Shown here piece by piece: positions 26,552-34,927 of a stretch of DNA of 64,000 nt. The position numbers and the translations under genes are program-made. The DNA comes from Bacilli bacterium (GTDB lineage Bacteria; Bacillota_I; Bacilli_A; RF39; UBA660): NCBI GenBank assembly GCA_017484125.1, contig JAFUTV010000002.1:1-64000 (forward strand). The letters are read 5' to 3'. Below the pieces are notes generated by a model. The model saw only the letters and a list, made by a program, of their open reading frames with translations, searched no databases and was not told where the DNA came from. Every line of letters begins with the position of its first letter. The first letter of the stretch is position 1.

Positions 26552-27286
26552 TTATGCACATTCTTTTAGATAAGCTTCAATTACTTTATTACTATTTCCA
26601 TCCATAGCAATCTCACCATCTTTTATCCAAATAGCTCTTTTACATAGTTTTTCTATTGCTCCCAAACTATGAGATACAATAACAATTGTTTTATTGCTAT
26701 TAGAAAGTTCTTCTAATTTTTGAAAGCACTTATCTTGAAAGTGTTGATCTCCTACTGCTAATATTTCGTCAATAAGCAAAATGTCTGCATCAACGTTTAT
26801 TGCAACTGAAAAAGCAAGTCGCATATACATTCCAGAAGAATAAGTTCTTACTGGACTATCTATAAAATCACCTAGTTCACTAAATTCAATTATTTCATTT
26901 AATCTTTGATCTATTTCTTCTTTAGTTAATCCAAATATTGCAGCATTAAAATATATATTTTCTCTACCTGTAAAATCAGGATGAAAACCTGCACCAAGTT
27001 CTAAAAGTGAAGTTAATTTACCATTAGTTTTAACTGTTCCTTTATTAGGATAAATAATTTTTGTCATTAGTTTTAAAAGTGTTGATTTACCAGAACCGTT
27101 AACTCCTATTAAAGCAACTGTTTCACCCTTACTAATAGTCAAATCAATACTTTTTAATACAGTCCTAATTTCAGGTTTATTTTTCCATCCTCTAACTAAC
27201 CTTTCTTTTAAAGTATTAGCTTTATCAGAATATAATTTAAATGATTTTGTCATGTTTACTACTTTTATTGCTACATCATTATTCAT
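26552..27286 (-). CDS. ABC transporter ATPase for surface glycan export (TagH/Wzt-like)
   Basis: 244 residues from the ATG at 27284-27286 (AGGAGATATATAATATG). Walker A GVNGSGKSTLL, the signature region YSSGMYMRLAF, Walker B ILLIDEILAVGDQHF and the switch HSLG are all intact. The KADTLKERL-like opening (NTLKERLVRGW) and LLELGAGFHPDFTGRENIY are specific for TagH/Wzt. There is no C-terminal carbohydrate-binding extension, so export is probably not coupled to a chain-end modification recognised by the ATPase. It is the first gene of the glycan operon. Confidence 0.92.
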   Translation of the reverse strand: MNNDVAIKVVNMTKSFKLYSDKANTLKERLVRGWKNKPEIRTVLKSIDLTISKGETVALIGVNGSGKSTLLKLMTKIIYPNKGTVKTNGKLTSLLELGAGFHPDFTGRENIYFNAAIFGLTKEEIDQRLNEIIEFSELGDFIDSPVRTYSSGMYMRLAFSVAINVDADILLIDEILAVGDQHFQDKCFQKLEELSNSNKTIVIVSHSLGAIEKLCKRAIWIKDGEIAMDGNSNKVIEAYLKECA

Positions 27287-27312
27287 ATTATATATATCTC
27301 CTATTCCTAAAT

Positions 27313-27321
27313 AGTATACCA
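27313..27321 (-). promoter_or_regulatory. Extended -10 promoter of the glycan operon
   Basis: On the minus strand TGGTATACT, an extended -10 element, about 27 bp before the ATPase start; no good -35 is visible. The 5' leader would be only about 20 nt. Confidence 0.55.
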
Positions 27322-27349
27322 AAAAAAAGGCAATAATACTATAGAAATA

Positions 27350-27379
27350 TTGACATAAATAAATTATTTAATATATAAT
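27350..27379 (+). promoter_or_regulatory. Promoter of the PAP2 phosphatase gene
   Basis: TTGACA, 18 bp, TATAAT, followed by AAGGTGG ahead of the start at 27404. It is divergent from the glycan operon promoter. Confidence 0.8.
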
Positions 27380-27403
27380 TATCATATAAAATAAGGTGGT
27401 TGT

Positions 27404-28051
27404 ATGAATAGTGTATATAAAAAAATAAGAAAGAACTATTTATGGATAATTGCTTTTATCGCTTTATTAGTTTTCTTTTTTATTTTAAAAAAGTATTTTT
27501 CTAATGACTTAGAAAACTTTGATAATATGATATATAATTTTTTAATAAAATATCAAAGTCCTGCCCTAACAAATATATTTAAATTTATTTCTCATTTATG
27601 TGGTCCCATTACTGTAGTGTCTATGTTATTACTTCTTGTAATATTTGGAAAAAACAAGGAATATGATCGTTATACAGTGATTATTACAGCTGGAGCATTT
27701 GTACTTAATTATATTGTTAAAATAATTTGTAGAAGGCCAAGACCTCTTGATATTAATTTAATAAATGAGACAGGCTTTTCACTTCCATCATCTCATGCAA
27801 TGGTTAGTGTAGCATTCTATGGTTTTTTAATGTATTATGTCTATAAATTAGATATGAATAAAAAGAAAAAAATAATTATTGAAACACTTCTTGGTATATT
27901 AATTATTTTAATTGGTATTAGTAGAGTATATCTTGGTGTTCACTATGCATCTGATGTATTAGCTGGTATGTGTCTTTCTATTTGTTATTATATACTTTTT
28001 ATCAAACTTATATATAATAAAAGAAAAATAAAAAACAATTCTAGTTTGTAA
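27404..28051 (+). CDS. PAP2-type membrane phosphatase (probable undecaprenyl-diphosphate phosphatase)
   Basis: 215 residues with about six membrane helices. The three PAP2 catalytic blocks are present: KIICRRPRPLD, SLPSSHAMVS, and SRVYLGVHYASDVLAG. Such enzymes (PgpB/BcrC type) recycle undecaprenyl diphosphate at the outer face of the membrane. This would support the adjacent, divergently transcribed glycan export operon and wall synthesis. Lipid specificity cannot be told from sequence. Confidence 0.9.
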   Translation: MNSVYKKIRKNYLWIIAFIALLVFFFILKKYFSNDLENFDNMIYNFLIKYQSPALTNIFKFISHLCGPITVVSMLLLLVIFGKNKEYDRYTVIITAGAFVLNYIVKIICRRPRPLDINLINETGFSLPSSHAMVSVAFYGFLMYYVYKLDMNKKKKIIIETLLGILIILIGISRVYLGVHYASDVLAGMCLSICYYILFIKLIYNKRKIKNNSSL

Positions 28052-28063
28052 GAATTGTTTTAA
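28031..28063 (+). terminator. Terminator after the PAP2 gene
   Basis: Stem AAAACAATTCT/AGAATTGTTTT, eight-base loop, short T/A tail, overlapping the stop codon region. Confidence 0.75.
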
Positions 28064-28150
28064 AAATCAATTATAAATTAAAAGAGGGATTTCTTACTTT
28101 TATAATTGAATTTGATGTTTTATGAAATATAATCAAAAATTGAATTAGAT

Positions 28151-28498
28151 TTATTTTGAAGTGTTTTCAATCACTTCTTTTTTTGATGAAATAAAAGTTA
28201 TTCTTTCTGCAACTACTTCTGTTACATAATGAAGTTTTCCATCACTATCTTCATATTTATCAGTTTGAATTCTTCCTTTTATTCCTATCATGTCACCTGT
28301 CTTGCAATATTCAGTAGTGTTTTCTGCAGCAGCATTCCATAAAGAACATCTAACAAAATCTGTTTCATACATGCCTTCAGAATTTTTAAATGGTCTTTGA
28401 ACAGCAACAACTACAGATGATAATTTTTTACCATCATCTTTTATTTCAAGTTCAGGATCCTTTGTTAGTCTTCCAACCAATACAACTTGATTCAACAT
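28151..28498 (-). CDS. ssb: Single-stranded DNA-binding protein
   Basis: 115 residues from the ATG at 28496-28498, behind a consensus AAAGGAGGC site. The OB-fold pattern is clear: MLNQVVLVGRLTKDPEL, VQRPFKNSEGMYETDFV, GIKGRIQTDKYE, TEVVAERITFI. The protein ends about ten residues after the OB fold (KKEVIENTSK) and lacks the acidic DDDIPF-type tail that recruits repair and replication proteins. It is therefore probably a secondary SSB or a short lineage-specific version. It is not next to rpsF/rpsR, the usual context of the main ssb. Confidence 0.9.
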   Translation of the reverse strand: MLNQVVLVGRLTKDPELEIKDDGKKLSSVVVAVQRPFKNSEGMYETDFVRCSLWNAAAENTTEYCKTGDMIGIKGRIQTDKYEDSDGKLHYVTEVVAERITFISSKKEVIENTSK

Positions 28499-28725
28499 AA
28501 TGCCTCCTTTCTTAAAAGCATACTCTAACAAAGCTATTAAACTAAAGTCAAAACACGATATTTTAATTATTGTAAGTAAAACTATGTCTAAAAAGAAAAT
28601 ACTGTCTAAGCAAAAATTGATGCTTTTTTAAAAAAAATGCTCCAATAATTAAATAATTGCATATTTTTAAAAAATAATAATTTTACACTAATTATTTACA
28701 TAAAAAAAACTTATTAAATCAAAAT

Positions 28726-30018
28726 TTACGATTTAATAAGTCTATTTAATTCTACAGCATATTCCATTGGAAGTTCCTTTTTAAAATCATTAATAAATCC
28801 CATAATTAATAATTCTTTAGCTAAATCTTCACTCATTCCTTTACTTGTTAAATAGAATAATTTTTCTTCATTAATCTTTGATACTGTAGCTTCATGCTCA
28901 AGAGTAGATGTTTTATTTTCTAAAACGTTTTTAGGATATGTGTCGCTAATTGATTTGCCATCTAATAAAATAGTGTCACATTTAATTGAAGCTTTTGAAT
29001 TATATGCATCCTTAGAAATCTTAGTAGTTCCTCGATAATTTGCAACTCCACCATTTTGGGCTATTGACTTACTAACTATATTGCTTTGAGTGTGATGCCC
29101 TAAATGAATCATTTTTGCTCCTGCATCTAATTTTTGATTTTCTTTTGCATAAGCAATTGATATAGAATTTCCTTTAGAATAATTTCCTTTTAAAATACAA
29201 GATGGATATTTCATTGTTACCTTAGATCCAATATTACCATCAACCCATTCCATTTGTCCGTAATCATCTACTATTGATCGTTTTGTAACTAAATTAAAAA
29301 CATCAGTTGACCAATTTTGGATTGTGGAATAACGACAATGAGCATGTTTTCCAACATATATTTCTACTACACCTGCATGAAGTGAATTGCTAGAATATGT
29401 TGGTGCAGTACATCCTTCAATGTATGACAAATCAGCATTATCATCAACTATTATTATTGTTCTTTCAAACTGTCCTAAACTTTTAGAATTAATTCTAAAG
29501 TATGATTGTAATGGTCTATCCAATTTGGTATTTTTGGGTATATATATAAATGAACCACCAGACCATACTGCTGTATTTAATGCCGTATACTTATTTTCAT
29601 CATACTTAACTAAATTATTAAAATACTTTTTAAAAAGATCAGGATATTTTTTTAAGGCATCATCTGTTGAAGTAAATATAATGTCATCATTTACTGAAGT
29701 ATTGTGATAAAACACTTCAGATTCAATTTGATTAGTTACACCGCCAAGATACTCTTTTTCAGCTTTTATAACTCCTAATTCATCAAATGTATCTCTTATG
29801 TTACATGCTACTTGATTCCAATTGTTAGTCATATCCTTATTTACTTTTTTATAATAACATATATCGTCAAAATCTAAATCTAAAATAGGACCAAACTTAG
29901 GATTATCTAGACTTAAAAATTTATCATATGCTTTAAGTCTAATTTCAAGCATCCATTCTGGTTCATTTTTTTCTTTAGATAAATTTATGATAAAATCTCT
30001 TGATAGTTTTTCTTTCAT
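28726..30018 (-). CDS. sufB: SufB Fe-S cluster scaffold protein, apparently without suf neighbours
   Basis: 430 residues from the ATG at 30016-30018. The opening LSRDFIINLSKEKNEPEWML and the run through IYIPKNTKLDRPLQSYF, YIEGCTAPTYSS, LHAGVVEIY, IQNWSTDVFNLVTKR and SIKCDTILLDGKS are diagnostic of SufB; the conserved Cys of the last block is present. SufB with SufC and SufD assembles [Fe-S] clusters in the cytosol. In most Bacilli it ends a sufCDSUB operon; here it stands alone, with an unrelated divergent gene upstream and no suf gene elsewhere in the window. Confidence 0.95.
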   Translation of the reverse strand: MKEKLSRDFIINLSKEKNEPEWMLEIRLKAYDKFLSLDNPKFGPILDLDFDDICYYKKVNKDMTNNWNQVACNIRDTFDELGVIKAEKEYLGGVTNQIESEVFYHNTSVNDDIIFTSTDDALKKYPDLFKKYFNNLVKYDENKYTALNTAVWSGGSFIYIPKNTKLDRPLQSYFRINSKSLGQFERTIIIVDDNADLSYIEGCTAPTYSSNSLHAGVVEIYVGKHAHCRYSTIQNWSTDVFNLVTKRSIVDDYGQMEWVDGNIGSKVTMKYPSCILKGNYSKGNSISIAYAKENQKLDAGAKMIHLGHHTQSNIVSKSIAQNGGVANYRGTTKISKDAYNSKASIKCDTILLDGKSISDTYPKNVLENKTSTLEHEATVSKINEEKLFYLTSKGMSEDLAKELLIMGFINDFKKELPMEYAVELNRLIKS

Positions 30019-30100
30019 ATAAATCACATTTGTTATTATACTCTTGTTATTGCAAAAATTCAAATAATCTGATATATTTTATATAATAGGAGTGATTATT

Positions 30101-30799
30101 ATGGATAATAATTCTATTATGGAAGTATTACATAAATATGATAATTTAAAAGATCTTTCATATGAAAATAATATATTATCATATAATGGTCAATCTATAA
30201 ATATTAGTAATATTAAATTACTTGATTTTTTTAGTAATAGTTACTCACAAATGTACATAGATCAACATACGATAAGTGCTCAAGATTTTTTCTTAATATT
30301 AAGTATTCATTCAAAAAAAATTGAAGATGATGATGTTAAGAATGAAGAAGAAAAAAAGTTTGATGTAATTAACGTTAATCATTATTTTAATATATTAAAA
30401 AATGAAATAATAAGTAAAAATGATAAATTATATGTGGCTGGATTTGAGTCATATATATCATCTTTAATAGAATATCAAGATTATCTTTTAAAAGATTGTA
30501 AATCATTTTTAGATGATTATACTAAAAGAATAATAATATTAAATAGTTTAGAAGAACAATCTTATATAGAAGGTGAAAATTTTGAATACCAATTAAGTGA
30601 AAACGAAAAAAATGCTATTTCAAAATTTTATGAAATATCAGAATATGTAAGAAATAAAACAAATGACATAACTAGAAAACTTATAAGAAAAAATGAAGAT
30701 GTTTCATCAGGTTATATAAATGCATTTATAGTAATTCTTACATTAATTGTATCTGGTATTTCTATTGCTATATCTATATTTTTCATGATAAAAAAATAA
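30101..30799 (+). CDS. Tail-anchored membrane protein, unknown
   Basis: 232 residues from the ATG at 30101-30103 (ATAGGAGTGATT upstream). Most of the chain is charged and helical and rich in Asn, Asp, Lys and Ile. A single hydrophobic helix lies at the very end (about 207-229, followed by KK). This points to a cytosolic domain held at the membrane by its C-terminus. No family is recognised. Confidence 0.6.
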   Translation: MDNNSIMEVLHKYDNLKDLSYENNILSYNGQSINISNIKLLDFFSNSYSQMYIDQHTISAQDFFLILSIHSKKIEDDDVKNEEEKKFDVINVNHYFNILKNEIISKNDKLYVAGFESYISSLIEYQDYLLKDCKSFLDDYTKRIIILNSLEEQSYIEGENFEYQLSENEKNAISKFYEISEYVRNKTNDITRKLIRKNEDVSSGYINAFIVILTLIVSGISIAISIFFMIKK

Positions 30800-30826
30800 A
30801 AATTTCACGAGTGTGAAATTTTTTAT
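30796..30826. terminator. Bidirectional terminator
   Basis: Stem AAAAATTTCAC/GTGAAATTTTT with loop GAGT, between the convergent gene ends at 30799 and 30823. Confidence 0.85.
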
Positions 30827-31083
30827 TTTGCTTCAACAATTAATCTAATAGCAGTTTTTTGTTCATTATTTATTAATACATCATTAAATGCTGGAATAAC
30901 ATATAAATCATATCCAGAAGGGGATAAAAATCCTCTTGCAATTGCTATTGATTTTATACTTTGATTTAAAGCACCTGCTCCAATTGCTTGAAGTTCAACA
31001 TTTCCATTTTCTCTAAAAATGTTAGCAATAGCTCCAGCAACTTTACTAGGATTAGACTTTGATGATACTTTAAGTATTTCCAT
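30823..31083 (-). CDS. spoVS: Stage V sporulation protein S (Alba-like)
   Basis: 86 residues from the ATG at 31081-31083, which has AAGGAGG directly upstream. The sequence MEILKVSSKSNPSKVAGAI, GNVELQAIGAGALNQSIK, AIARGFLSPSG, CDLxxIPAF-like YDLYVIPAFNDV is a near-standard SpoVS. In Bacillus it acts in sporulation and in septation. The Alba-like fold suggests nucleic-acid binding. It also occurs in bacteria that do not sporulate, so its presence does not prove spore formation. Confidence 0.95.
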   Translation of the reverse strand: MEILKVSSKSNPSKVAGAIANIFRENGNVELQAIGAGALNQSIKSIAIARGFLSPSGYDLYVIPAFNDVLINNEQKTAIRLIVEAK

Positions 31084-31112
31084 GATTTCCTCCTTCACTA
31101 CAATAAATATAT

Positions 31113-31144
31113 GTCAAAAAAAAAGAAATATAACTATTTCTTTT
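31113..31144 (-). terminator. Terminator after the rRNA methyltransferase-like gene
   Basis: On the minus strand GAAAAGAAATA/TATTTCTTTTTTTTT hairpin with T-run, overlapping the last codons of the gene ending at 31134. Confidence 0.65.
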
Positions 31145-31994
31145 CCCATCTTGCAAAGTTGCCACAAGGTAAAATAATATTAGAATTTTCTTCTTTGATT
31201 CCTAAATCATCAGCAAATACTTTACCACCTAAATCATTAACCAAAGTAATATTTAAAATGTTTTCTAAAACTTGTTTAGGTAGTGCCGTTGTATATGAAT
31301 TTATTAAAAATAGTAAAGGTTTATCTGATAATAATTCTTGGCATAGTTTAACAAGTTCAAATAAATTTTTTTCTATATCCCATACCTCTCCAGAGGATCC
31401 TCTACCAAAAGTTGGTGGATCCATTAAAATTATATCGTATTTGTTTTCCCTTCTTATTTCTCTTTTAACAAATTTTATTACATCATCTTGTAAAAATCTA
31501 ATTGGTTTATCTTCTAAGCTTGATGATTTAACATTTTCTTTGGCCCAATCAATCATGCCACGCGATGAATCAACATGAACAACACTTGCACCAGCTTTTA
31601 AGCAGGCAATACTTGCTGCACCAGTATAGGCAAATAAATTTAATACTTTAATATCATTTCTTTTACTTTCTCTAATTATTTTATCTAAATAATTCCAATT
31701 ATATGCTTGTTCAGGAAATAATCCAGTATGTTTGAAACTCATTAATTTTAAATTAAAAGTATAATCATGATATTTTATTTGCCATGAAGATGGAATCATA
31801 GTTACTACATTCCATTTACCACCACCAGTATTACTTCTTATATATTTAGCATCGCACTTAAAATTGGCATTATCTTTATGCCATATTATCTGTGGATCTG
31901 GTCTTAAAAGAGTATATTTACCCCATGTTTCTAATTTTTGACCATCACTTGTATTTATTAATTTATAATCATTAAAATCATTAACTACTTGCAT
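31134..31994 (-). CDS. Class I rRNA methyltransferase, RlmI/RlmK-like
   Basis: 286 residues. SAM motif I VLNLFAYTGAASIACLKAG (about 117-135), acidic strand VVHVDSS, and DPPTFGRG (about 203-210) match the COG1092/RlmI-type C5-cytosine and m7G methyltransferases of 23S rRNA. The N-terminal half WHKDNANFKCDAKYIRSN...GGGKW replaces the PUA domain found in RlmI, as in short Bacterial homologues. It follows a membrane-protein gene by 2 bp. The exact target base is not predictable. Confidence 0.85.
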   Translation of the reverse strand: MQVVNDFNDYKLINTSDGQKLETWGKYTLLRPDPQIIWHKDNANFKCDAKYIRSNTGGGKWNVVTMIPSSWQIKYHDYTFNLKLMSFKHTGLFPEQAYNWNYLDKIIRESKRNDIKVLNLFAYTGAASIACLKAGASVVHVDSSRGMIDWAKENVKSSSLEDKPIRFLQDDVIKFVKREIRRENKYDIILMDPPTFGRGSSGEVWDIEKNLFELVKLCQELLSDKPLLFLINSYTTALPKQVLENILNITLVNDLGGKVFADDLGIKEENSNIILPCGNFARWEKK

Positions 31995-31996
31995 AA

Positions 31997-32527
31997 TTAC
32001 TTTCCTATTAAATACTTAGTTATTGGATCTATTAATTCTAAGATACCATGAATTAAGAAGAAATATCCAATAATCATTACTTGAATATTACTATTGTAAT
32101 TGAGTGATAAGGAAGCTAAAATACCAACAACGATAAATAGTATTAAAGATATTACTCTAAATTTCCACATTCTATCTTTTCTATCATTATAATAATCTGT
32201 TTTAATAAATTTAATAACTGCCATCATAGTAACCCATGACATAATAGAAACAGAAATAACATCAGTATTATCAAAATTAAAGAAGAAATCAATTATTCCT
32301 ACTGTAAGAGATGCTAAAAATGTATATAAACCTTCATAATCCTTTGAATCTCTAGTTAAGATAAATTGAACTAAATTAAGTATAGCATAACATATCATTA
32401 CACTTATAAATATCAATTTAACATCGCTATATTTAAATATTGAAAGAAAAACAATAATTATTCCTATAATAACTAAGAATGAATCAATAACTGTATCTAT
32501 TTTTTGTTTAGTTTTCATATAATTCAT
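31997..32527 (-). CDS. Multi-pass membrane protein (DUF308-like)
   Basis: 176 residues with five to six hydrophobic segments and short loops. The spacing and the C-terminal GYFFLIHGILELIDP resemble DUF308/HdeD-type proteins, which have no settled function. It overlaps the HAD-like gene upstream by 20 bp, so it is translationally coupled to it. Confidence 0.6.
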   Translation of the reverse strand: MNYMKTKQKIDTVIDSFLVIIGIIIVFLSIFKYSDVKLIFISVMICYAILNLVQFILTRDSKDYEGLYTFLASLTVGIIDFFFNFDNTDVISVSIMSWVTMMAVIKFIKTDYYNDRKDRMWKFRVISLILFIVVGILASLSLNYNSNIQVMIIGYFFLIHGILELIDPITKYLIGK

Positions 32528-33068
32528 ATCCTTTCCAATTCAATCTATCTTTATAATACCACTCATTACTTACTTTGATATAAATATTTTCTAAGTCGAC
32601 ATAACTATTTTTAACATTTAAATATTCAAAAATTTCATCTATTGCATTTATTAGTGATGCTCTTTTACTAGTTATATATATATCTTTTTCTCTTACTGTA
32701 ACTAATACATTAGGTATTTTATCTTTAAACATATATGGTATTATTAATCTTCGATGATAATTATCACACAATAATTTCATTTCATAAATATTATTATTTT
32801 TTTCTTTTAATAAAGTATTAACATTATGAGAGTTTGCATAATTAATAATTTTTTTATTGCTTTTTTCATCTATTGGAATATCTATTATAACATTATTTTT
32901 TTCTAAATCAACTACATATGAGCCATTATATAAAGCAACTATTGGTTTAATATCTAAGTTTTCAAATTTCTTTAATTTATTAACATCATCGGTTATTAAA
33001 ACATACTTAACATCTTTTTCAATGATAGTATCTAATTTCTTATCAATATTTAAAAAAACTACTCTCAT
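32508..33068 (-). CDS. Degenerate Cof-type HAD-like protein
   Basis: 186 residues. The opening MRVVFLNIDKKLD occupies the place of the HAD catalytic loop DLDGTL but has lost both aspartates in that pattern. Later parts still look like Cof-family proteins: IKPIVALYNGSYVVD, and ASLINAIDEIFEYLNV matches the Cof block KGxALxxLxxxLGI with its lysine lost. The core HAD motif IV (GDxxND) is also absent. It is therefore probably not a phosphatase but a small-molecule-binding remnant or a structural protein. It is followed by an overlapping membrane protein gene. Confidence 0.55.
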   Translation of the reverse strand: MRVVFLNIDKKLDTIIEKDVKYVLITDDVNKLKKFENLDIKPIVALYNGSYVVDLEKNNVIIDIPIDEKSNKKIINYANSHNVNTLLKEKNNNIYEMKLLCDNYHRRLIIPYMFKDKIPNVLVTVREKDIYITSKRASLINAIDEIFEYLNVKNSYVDLENIYIKVSNEWYYKDRLNWKGYELYEN

Positions 33069-33144
33069 ATTACATCACAATACTATTATACACTATATTA
33101 ACAATAAATTTACACAAAATTTACTTCAACTGATGTAAATAAAT

Positions 33145-33173
33145 GTAAAAAGCAAATCTATTTAGATTTGCTT
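33145..33173 (-). terminator. Terminator after the CPHC thioredoxin-like gene
   Basis: Stem AAGCAAATCTA/TAGATTTGCTT followed on the minus strand by TTTTTACATTT. Confidence 0.75.
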
Positions 33174-33802
33174 ACAAAATATATTAATGCAATACCACCA
33201 ATTAGTACAACAACAAGCAAAATAATAGTTGCAGAACTAGATGTATTTTTATTTTCACCAATAATTGTTCCATCTTCTAGATTTATATCTTTTTTTATGT
33301 CGTATCTATCAGAGGTTTCATATAATTTTTTCACTTGTTCTAACATAGATTGGCCAATTGAATCTTGAAATCCCGAATAATATTGATCACCAATTACAGT
33401 AAAAGGAACTCCACTTGTATTTGTTTTTAATTTTTTAGCAACTGTTGACATTAACTTAGAGTTTGATTTATTTTCCCATACTTCATAAGTATAAATATTT
33501 GCATACTTTCCAATTTCATCAATATTGTTTGCTAGCCAAACTATTTCATCAAGGCAATGAGGACAAGAATTTCCTCTAAAAACATATATATTTACCTTAT
33601 TATCCTCCATTTTATAATTAGATAAATCTGCATTTTTTAAAGCTTCAACTTCTGCCACATAGTTATCATTAGAGCCAAAAATTGAAATTTCTTCTGCTAC
33701 TGCTTCATTAATAGTTGAATAAGTAATTGATTCAGCACTTACCCCTCCTATTAAAACAAAGCTTGCTATTAAAGCAATAATTGTATAAAAAACTTTTTTC
33801 AT
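33158..33802 (-). CDS. Membrane-anchored extracytoplasmic thioredoxin-fold protein (CPHC)
   Basis: 214 residues. Signal peptide 1-23 (GGVSAES), thioredoxin-like domain about 65-170 with VYVFRGNSCPHCLDEI-type active site (VNIYVFRGNSCPHC) and cis-Pro loop GVPFTVIGD, and a C-terminal membrane helix about 190-210 followed by SKSK. The CPHC pair is that of DsbA-type oxidases. It would form or break disulfides outside the cell, which fits the many Cys-rich exported proteins in this window (mini-pilins, InlB-repeat protein). Confidence 0.85.
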   Translation of the reverse strand: MKKVFYTIIALIASFVLIGGVSAESITYSTINEAVAEEISIFGSNDNYVAEVEALKNADLSNYKMEDNKVNIYVFRGNSCPHCLDEIVWLANNIDEIGKYANIYTYEVWENKSNSKLMSTVAKKLKTNTSGVPFTVIGDQYYSGFQDSIGQSMLEQVKKLYETSDRYDIKKDINLEDGTIIGENKNTSSSATIILLVVVLIGGIALIYFVSKSK

Positions 33803-33823
33803 AAAATCCTCCTTAATTACATA

Positions 33824-34063
33824 TTACCATAAATCATTTGTATTTTCCATATCTTTAATACTGCTTTCTATCTTAATAGCTAAATATCCTGTATAAAAAA
33901 TACCTATACAAGATAATACACCACTTATACAAGATATGATAGTTGAATAAATTACTTCATAAATCAATGATATTGTAAACATAACAGCTGAAAACAATAT
34001 TGCAAGCAACCATATTGCAATTAGCAAATACATTGTTTTTAAAGTTCCTTTTACATCTTTCAT
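33824..34063 (-). CDS. Small two-helix membrane protein, unknown
   Basis: 79 residues with two hydrophobic segments (about 11-33 and 37-62) and a short charged C-terminus. No family is recognised. It lies just upstream of the CPHC thioredoxin-like gene on the same strand and may be co-transcribed with it. Confidence 0.5.
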   Translation of the reverse strand: MKDVKGTLKTMYLLIAIWLLAILFSAVMFTISLIYEVIYSTIISCISGVLSCIGIFYTGYLAIKIESSIKDMENTNDLW

Positions 34064-34129
34064 CTAGTATCACCATAAACATAATAGCACATTATTTTAC
34101 AATTTCATAGTATATAGTAAGGTGATTTT

Positions 34130-34921
34130 ATGGATTATTTTTTAAATTTAAATCCCATTATTCAAACATTGTATGCAACAATTTTCACTTTTTTAGTTAC
34201 TGCTTTAGGTGCGTCTTTAGTGTTCTTTTTCAAAAAAGTAAATAAAAATATTTTGGATGCAATGCTTGGAATATCTGCTGGGGTTATGATTGCAGCTTCT
34301 TTCTTTTCTCTTTTAAATCCAGCCGTATCTATGTCTGAAAACTTAAATATGAATGTTTGGCTAGTTTTATTTATAGGATTTACTTTAGGTGGAATTCTTT
34401 TATATGTTACAGGAATTATTTTTGATAGATTATTAATAAAAAATAAACAAAGTACTAGTTTAAAAAGAAGTATTATGTTAGTACTATCTATTACTATTCA
34501 TAATATTCCTGAGGGAATGGCTGTTGGTGTTGCATTTGCTTCTACCATGTATAATATTGAAGGTGCAACAACATATGCCGCAATAATGCTTGCTCTTGGA
34601 ATTGGAATTCAAAATTTTCCAGAGGGAAGTGCTATTTCTCTTCCACTTCGAAGAGAAGGGACATCTAGATTTAAATCATTTTTTTATGGTAGTTTATCTG
34701 GAATTGTAGAAATTATATCAGGAATAATAGGTGCCCTACTAGTATTAAAGATTCGCATTTTACTTCCTTATTTATTATCCTTTGCAGCTGGTGCTATGAT
34801 TTATGTTGTAATTGAAGAATTGATACCAGAATCACAATCAAATGAAAAAAAAGATTTAATGGCTTTATTTACTTTAATAGGTTTTTCTATCATGATGATA
34901 CTTGATGTAGCTTTATCATAA
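34130..34921 (+). CDS. ZIP-family divalent metal transporter (ZupT/GufA-like)
   Basis: 263 residues with about eight membrane helices. The two metal-binding helices are present: HNIPEGMAVGVAF (about 124-136) and QNFPEGSAISLPL (about 160-172), the usual GufA/ZupT pair. A third element is ELIPES near 240. It imports zinc or similar divalent metals. It has its own start with AAGGTGATTTT and is divergent from the small membrane protein. Confidence 0.92.
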   Translation: MDYFLNLNPIIQTLYATIFTFLVTALGASLVFFFKKVNKNILDAMLGISAGVMIAASFFSLLNPAVSMSENLNMNVWLVLFIGFTLGGILLYVTGIIFDRLLIKNKQSTSLKRSIMLVLSITIHNIPEGMAVGVAFASTMYNIEGATTYAAIMLALGIGIQNFPEGSAISLPLRREGTSRFKSFFYGSLSGIVEIISGIIGALLVLKIRILLPYLLSFAAGAMIYVVIEELIPESQSNEKKDLMALFTLIGFSIMMILDVALS

Positions 34922-34927
34922 TTTATG

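Noticed and set aside
28532-28725. Non-coding gene between ssb and sufB
   Set aside because: AT-rich stretch with weak hairpins only; no promoter-terminator pair or ORF could be supported.
31111-31578. A plus-strand ORF of 155 codons
   Set aside because: It is antisense to the well-supported RlmI-like methyltransferase and has low-complexity composition without a recognisable domain.
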